Assembly (NCBI GenBank): GCA_016936035.1
Contig: JAFGPU010000273.1
Coordinates: 1-10,088 of the forward strand
Direction: 5' to 3'
Origin: Acidimicrobiales bacterium
Lineage (GTDB): Bacteria > Actinomycetota > Acidimicrobiia > Acidimicrobiales > VFJN01
DNA: 10,088 nucleotides
Both the position numbers and the translations under genes were made by a program. The notes below the pieces were generated by a model, which was not told the DNA's origin, did not search any database, and saw only the letters and a program-made list of their open reading frames with translations. Shown here piece after piece: positions 7,116 through 10,088 of the stretch. Numbering within the stretch: position 1 is the first letter of the stretch; every line of letters starts with the position of its first letter.

Positions 7116-7242
7116 TGCGGTCGGGCCCCGAAGCCGATGCGGCGAGCCCGGGTCGCGACGTTCCGGTGCGGTGCGTCCGATGCGGGCGCGGCGACCCCGC
7201 GCCGCCTGTGGCAGACCCCCCGATGAGGGTGCGGGCAGCGCC

Positions 7243-7248
7243 TACGAT
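7243..7248 (+). promoter_or_regulatory. Candidate -10 box of aat
   Basis: TACGAT, a good actinobacterial -10, ends nine bases before the ATG at 7258, so transcription would start within a few bases of the start codon. There is no Shine-Dalgarno. No convincing -35 is seen 17-18 bases upstream. Confidence 0.35.
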
Positions 7249-7257
7249 CGCGGGGCC

Positions 7258-7989
7258 ATGCCCGTGCAGCCGCCGCCCCCGCGCTGGGCCTTCCCGCCGG
7301 TCGACGTCGCCGACGACGACGGGCTCGTCGGCATCGGTGCCGACCTCGAGCCGGCCACGATCCTCGCCGCCTACCGACGCGGGCTGTTCCCCATGCCGCT
7401 CGGGGGCCGGGGGCCGCTGGGCTGGTGGTCACCCGATCCTCGGGCGGTCATCCCGCTGGACGGGCTGCGGGTGAGCCGGTCGTTGCGGCGGAGCCTGCGC
7501 CAGTTCGAGATCCGCGTCGACACCGCGTTCGACGAGGTGATCGTCGCCTGCGGCGACCCGGCGCGCCCGCACGGGTGGATCTCGCCCGAGATCCGGGCGG
7601 CCTACCGGCGCCTCCACCACCTCGGATGGGCGCACTCGGTCGAGGCCTGGACGGAGGGACCCGGCCCGCCTGTTCACGGGCACGGCGAGCCCGACGGCGA
7701 CCGCGGCGCGAGCGGCACCGTGCTGGCCGGCGGCCTCTACGGCGTGGCGATCGGGGGCCTGTTCGCCGGCGAGTCGATGTTCCACCGGCAGACCGACGCG
7801 TCGAAGGCGGCGCTGGTCGGCCTCGTCGACCTGCTGCGCGCCGGGGGCGTCGAGGGACGGGTGCTCGACGTCCAGTGGATGACCCCCCACCTGGCATCGC
7901 TCGGCGCCGTCGAGGTGGACCGGGCCGACTACGTGGCCATGGTCGCCGCTGCGGTCGACCTGCCGCTGCCGCCGGCCTTCGCAGCCTGA
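7258..7989 (+). CDS. aat: Leucyl/phenylalanyl-tRNA--protein transferase
   Basis: Cytoplasmic enzyme of the bacterial N-end rule: it moves Leu or Phe from aminoacyl-tRNA to proteins with N-terminal Arg or Lys, marking them for ClpS and the Clp protease. The 243-residue protein shows the family blocks in order: FPP (12-14), GLVGIGADL (22-30), YRRGLFPMP (39-47), WWSPDPRAVIP (56-66), WISPEI (107-112), AHSVEAW (125-131), GGLYGVAIGGLFAGESMFHR (158-177) and DVQWMTPHLASLGA (204-217). E172 and Q206 match the catalytic-region Glu and Gln of the E. coli enzyme. Between the Trp at 131 and the GGLYGV strand there is an extra hydrophilic loop (about 132-155, rich in Gly, Pro and His) that E. coli Aat lacks. 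ATG 7258 was chosen because homology starts within a few residues; in-frame upstream starts would add sequence without family resemblance. It probably has its own promoter and is not functionally tied to its neighbours. Confidence 0.95.
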   Translation: MPVQPPPPRWAFPPVDVADDDGLVGIGADLEPATILAAYRRGLFPMPLGGRGPLGWWSPDPRAVIPLDGLRVSRSLRRSLRQFEIRVDTAFDEVIVACGDPARPHGWISPEIRAAYRRLHHLGWAHSVEAWTEGPGPPVHGHGEPDGDRGASGTVLAGGLYGVAIGGLFAGESMFHRQTDASKAALVGLVDLLRAGGVEGRVLDVQWMTPHLASLGAVEVDRADYVAMVAAAVDLPLPPAFAA

Positions 7990-8009
7990 GCCCGGCAGCG
8001 GCCGCTCGG

Positions 8010-8039
8010 TTGTGACCGACCGGTAGGGCGCGGGACGAT
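8010..8039 (+). promoter_or_regulatory. Candidate promoter of ecm
   Basis: TTGTGA (8010-8015) and GACGAT (8034-8039) are 18 bases apart in the 95-bp gap after aat. The transcript would start near 8046, giving a leader of about 39 bases that carries the ecm ribosome binding site. The first -10 base is G rather than T, so the box is imperfect. Pattern-based only. Confidence 0.35.
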
Positions 8040-8070
8040 AGGGCCCATGTGCGACCGTCCGCGCCGCCGC

Positions 8071-8075
8071 AGGAG
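8071..8075 (+). promoter_or_regulatory. Ribosome binding site of ecm
   Basis: AGGAG nine bases before the ATG at 8085. It decides this start against an in-frame GTG at 8049, which would place the site inside the coding sequence and add 12 residues with no family resemblance. Confidence 0.65.
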
Positions 8076-8084
8076 TGGGGAACG

Positions 8085-10061
8085 ATGACCGACGTGACGC
8101 TGCCCGACCCGGATCGCCCGTGGCTGATGCGGACCTACTCGGGCCACTCCACGGCCAAGGCGAGCAACCAGCTCTACCGCTCCAACCTGGCCAAGGGGCA
8201 GACGGGCCTGTCGATCGCGTTCGACCTGCCGACCCAGACGGGCTACGACCCCGACGACCAGCTGGCCAAGGGCGAGGTGGGCAAGGTCGGGGTGCCGGTG
8301 GCGCACATCGGCCACATGGGCGAGTTGCTCGACGGCATCCCGCCCGGCGAGATGAACACGTCGATGACCATCAACGCCACGGCAGCGTGGCTGCTCGGCC
8401 TGTACGTCGCCAACGCCGAGCGTCAGGGGGTGCCGTCCAAGCAGCTGCGGGGCACCACCCAGAACGACATCGTCAAGGAGTACCTGTCTCGGGGCACCTA
8501 CATCTTCCCGCCCCTGCCGTCACGCCGGCTGATCGTCGACATGGTGGCGTTCTGCGCCGAGTGGATCCCCAAGTGGAACCCGATGAACGTGTGCTCGTAC
8601 CACCTGCAGGAGGCCGGCGCGACCCCCACGCAGGAGATCGCCTACAGCCTGGCCACGGCCGTGGGCGTGCTCGACGCCGTGCGCGAGTCGGGCCAGGTGC
8701 CGGAGGACACGTTCCCCCAGGTGTTCGGCTCGATCAGCTTCTTCGTCAACTCGGGCATCCGCTTCGTCGAGGAGACCTGCAAGATGCGGGCCTTCGGCCA
8801 GATGTGGGAGCGCCTGGGGCGCGAGCGCTACGGCGTCACCGACCCCAAGGCGCTGCGCTTCCGCTATGGGGTGCAGGTCAACAGCCTGGGCCTCACCGAG
8901 GCGCAGCCCGAGAACAACGTGCAGCGCATCGTGCTCGAGATGCTGGGCGTCACCCTCAGCCGCAACGCCCGCGCCCGGTCGCTGCAGCTGCCGGCGTGGA
9001 ACGAGGCGCTCGGACTGCCCCGCCCCTGGGACCAGCAGTGGGCGCTGCGCATGCAGCAGGTGCTGGCGTACGAGACCGACCTGCTCGAGTACCCGGACCT
9101 GTTCGACGGTTCCAAGGTCGTCGAGGCCCGCACGGCCGAGCTGGTCGACTCGGCCAGCGCCGAGCTCGACGAGGTCCTCGAGCTCGGCGGCGCGTTCGAG
9201 GCCATCGACGAGCTCAAGGGTCGGCTGGTGCGCAGCCACGCCGAGCGCATCCGTCACATCGAGGACGGCGAGCTCACGGTGGTCGGCGTCAACCGGTTCA
9301 CCGAGACCGAGCCGTCGCCCCTCACCGCCGCCGGGGGCGAGGGCGCCATCCTCAAGGTCGACCCCGCTCTCGAGGCGCAGACCGTCGCGGAGGTGCAGGC
9401 GTGGCGGGCCGATCGCGACAACGACGCGGTGAAGCGGTCGCTCGACCAGCTGCGGCAGGCCGCCAGCGGCGACGAGAACATCATGGCGGCCACCATCGAC
9501 CTGGCCCACGCCGGCGGCACCACCGGCGAGTGGGCGGGCGTGCTGCGCGAGGTGTTCGGCGAGTACCGGGCGCCCACCGGCGTGGCGGCCGCGGTGGGGG
9601 CGGGTGGCGGCTCGACCGGGCTGCGCGCCATCGCCGAGCGGGTCAAGGCCCTGCCCGAGGGCCCACCCCGCCTGCTGGTGGCCAAGCCGGGGCTCGACGG
9701 GCACTCCAACGGCGCCGAGCAGATCGCGGTCGCCGCCCGTGACGCGGGCCTCGAGGTCATCTACCAGGGCATCCGGCTGACCCCCGAGCAGATCGCCGCC
9801 GTGGCGGTGGAAGAGGACGTCGACGTGATCGGCCTGTCGATCCTGTCCGGCTCGCACCTCGAGCTGGTGCCGGCGGTGGTGCGGCTGGTGCGCGACGGCG
9901 GCGTGGACGCGCCGATCATCGCCGGTGGCATCGTTCCCGAGGAGGACCGCCAGCCGCTGCTCGATGCCGGCGTCGCCGCGGTCTACACGCCCAAGGACTT
10001 CGAGCTCGTGCGCATCATGGGCGAGATCGTCGACCTGGCGACGGCGCACCGGCAGGCCTGA
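8085..10061 (+). CDS. ecm: Ethylmalonyl-CoA mutase (coenzyme B12-dependent, MeaA/Ecm type)
   Basis: Adenosylcobalamin-dependent carbon-skeleton mutase that converts ethylmalonyl-CoA to methylsuccinyl-CoA in the ethylmalonyl-CoA pathway of acetyl-CoA assimilation. The 658 residues are a full-length single chain. The N-terminal barrel (to about 510) carries the stretches typical of Ecm/MeaA: PWLMRTYSGHSTAKASN, IAFDLPTQTGYDPD, MNTSMTINATA, PKWNPMNVCSYHLQEAGAT and LPAWNEALGLPRPWDQQW. The C-terminal cobalamin domain (about 525-658) has DGHSNGAEQIA with H540 as the predicted lower cobalt ligand, then LSILSGSHLEL and AGGIVPEED. The RTYSGHSTAKASN and DGHSNG forms argue for Ecm over methylmalonyl-CoA mutase, which has DGHDRG. 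The name rests on remembered family sequences, so a related acyl-CoA mutase is the alternative. The start follows AGGAG. A six-pair stem (GGCCTG 10055-10060, CAGGCC 10069-10074) overlaps the stop. The usual partners (ccr, mesaconyl-CoA genes) are not in the window. Confidence 0.92.
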   Translation: MTDVTLPDPDRPWLMRTYSGHSTAKASNQLYRSNLAKGQTGLSIAFDLPTQTGYDPDDQLAKGEVGKVGVPVAHIGHMGELLDGIPPGEMNTSMTINATAAWLLGLYVANAERQGVPSKQLRGTTQNDIVKEYLSRGTYIFPPLPSRRLIVDMVAFCAEWIPKWNPMNVCSYHLQEAGATPTQEIAYSLATAVGVLDAVRESGQVPEDTFPQVFGSISFFVNSGIRFVEETCKMRAFGQMWERLGRERYGVTDPKALRFRYGVQVNSLGLTEAQPENNVQRIVLEMLGVTLSRNARARSLQLPAWNEALGLPRPWDQQWALRMQQVLAYETDLLEYPDLFDGSKVVEARTAELVDSASAELDEVLELGGAFEAIDELKGRLVRSHAERIRHIEDGELTVVGVNRFTETEPSPLTAAGGEGAILKVDPALEAQTVAEVQAWRADRDNDAVKRSLDQLRQAASGDENIMAATIDLAHAGGTTGEWAGVLREVFGEYRAPTGVAAAVGAGGGSTGLRAIAERVKALPEGPPRLLVAKPGLDGHSNGAEQIAVAARDAGLEVIYQGIRLTPEQIAAVAVEEDVDVIGLSILSGSHLELVPAVVRLVRDGGVDAPIIAGGIVPEEDRQPLLDAGVAAVYTPKDFELVRIMGEIVDLATAHRQA

Positions 10062-10088
10062 CCGGGGCCAGGCCCGGCGCTGGTCGGC

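Noticed and set aside
4610..7432. A 940-codon minus-strand frame ending in the S51-like protein
   Set aside because: Only the last 221 codons match the S51 family. The rest is antisense to the hydroxyacyl-CoA dehydrogenase, the 6368 gene and part of aat, and has low-complexity composition. A fusion is not supported.
7997..8006. Palindrome AGCGGCCGCT after aat
   Set aside because: It has no loop and no U-tract, and a ten-base GC-rich palindrome is unremarkable at this base composition.
8520..10049. A 509-codon minus-strand frame opposite ecm
   Set aside because: It is antisense to a well-conserved mutase; its translation is Leu/Gly/His/Asp/Val-rich with no domain. It is a codon-bias shadow.
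1..10088. Search for tRNA, rRNA, CRISPR arrays, transposases, attachment sites, riboswitches (including a cobalamin riboswitch before ecm)
   Set aside because: No clover-leaf-like segment, repeat array, transposase motif or terminal repeats were seen. The 95-bp gap before ecm is too short for a full cobalamin riboswitch.

Overview
The window is very GC-rich chromosomal DNA with dense, intact protein genes, short intergenic gaps and strong G/C bias at third codon positions. That base composition, FadB2-like and MeaA/Ecm-like enzymes, and several starts with a -10-like box but no Shine-Dalgarno all suggest a high-GC actinobacterium. A deep lineage such as Acidimicrobiia is possible, but that is inference from protein flavour, not a phylogeny. 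I see no mobile element, RNA gene, CRISPR array or sign of recent transfer.

Left half, minus strand (read from right to left): an S51/cyanophycinase-like protein (4610-5275), a zinc-dependent alcohol dehydrogenase (3403-4446) and a single-chain pyruvate:ferredoxin oxidoreductase, nifJ (3320 to beyond the left edge, so the C-terminus is missing). The dehydrogenase and nifJ are 82 bp apart, have good ribosome binding sites, and may be cotranscribed.

Right half, plus strand: a FadB2-type 3-hydroxyacyl-CoA dehydrogenase (5414-6271), an unrecognised protein with hydrophobic stretches (6368-7096), the N-end-rule enzyme aat (7258-7989) and a B12-dependent acyl-CoA mutase of the ethylmalonyl-CoA mutase type, ecm (8085-10061). 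The two halves diverge across 5276-5413. A perfect 13-bp inverted repeat lies between the dehydrogenase and the unrecognised gene.

Metabolically the window is about central carbon. PFOR links pyruvate and acetyl-CoA through ferredoxin. The hydroxyacyl-CoA dehydrogenase works on 3-hydroxybutyryl-CoA, and Ecm turns ethylmalonyl-CoA into methylsuccinyl-CoA in the ethylmalonyl-CoA pathway of acetyl-CoA assimilation. The partner gene ccr is not in the window. This looks like ordinary core-metabolism sequence, and I do not see an undescribed multi-gene system. The points most worth a second look are the S51-like protein lacking its nucleophile serine, the NADP-type coenzyme loop in the hydroxyacyl-CoA dehydrogenase, the perfect dyad, and the apparent leaderless starts. 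No gap without a gene exceeds about 165 bp.
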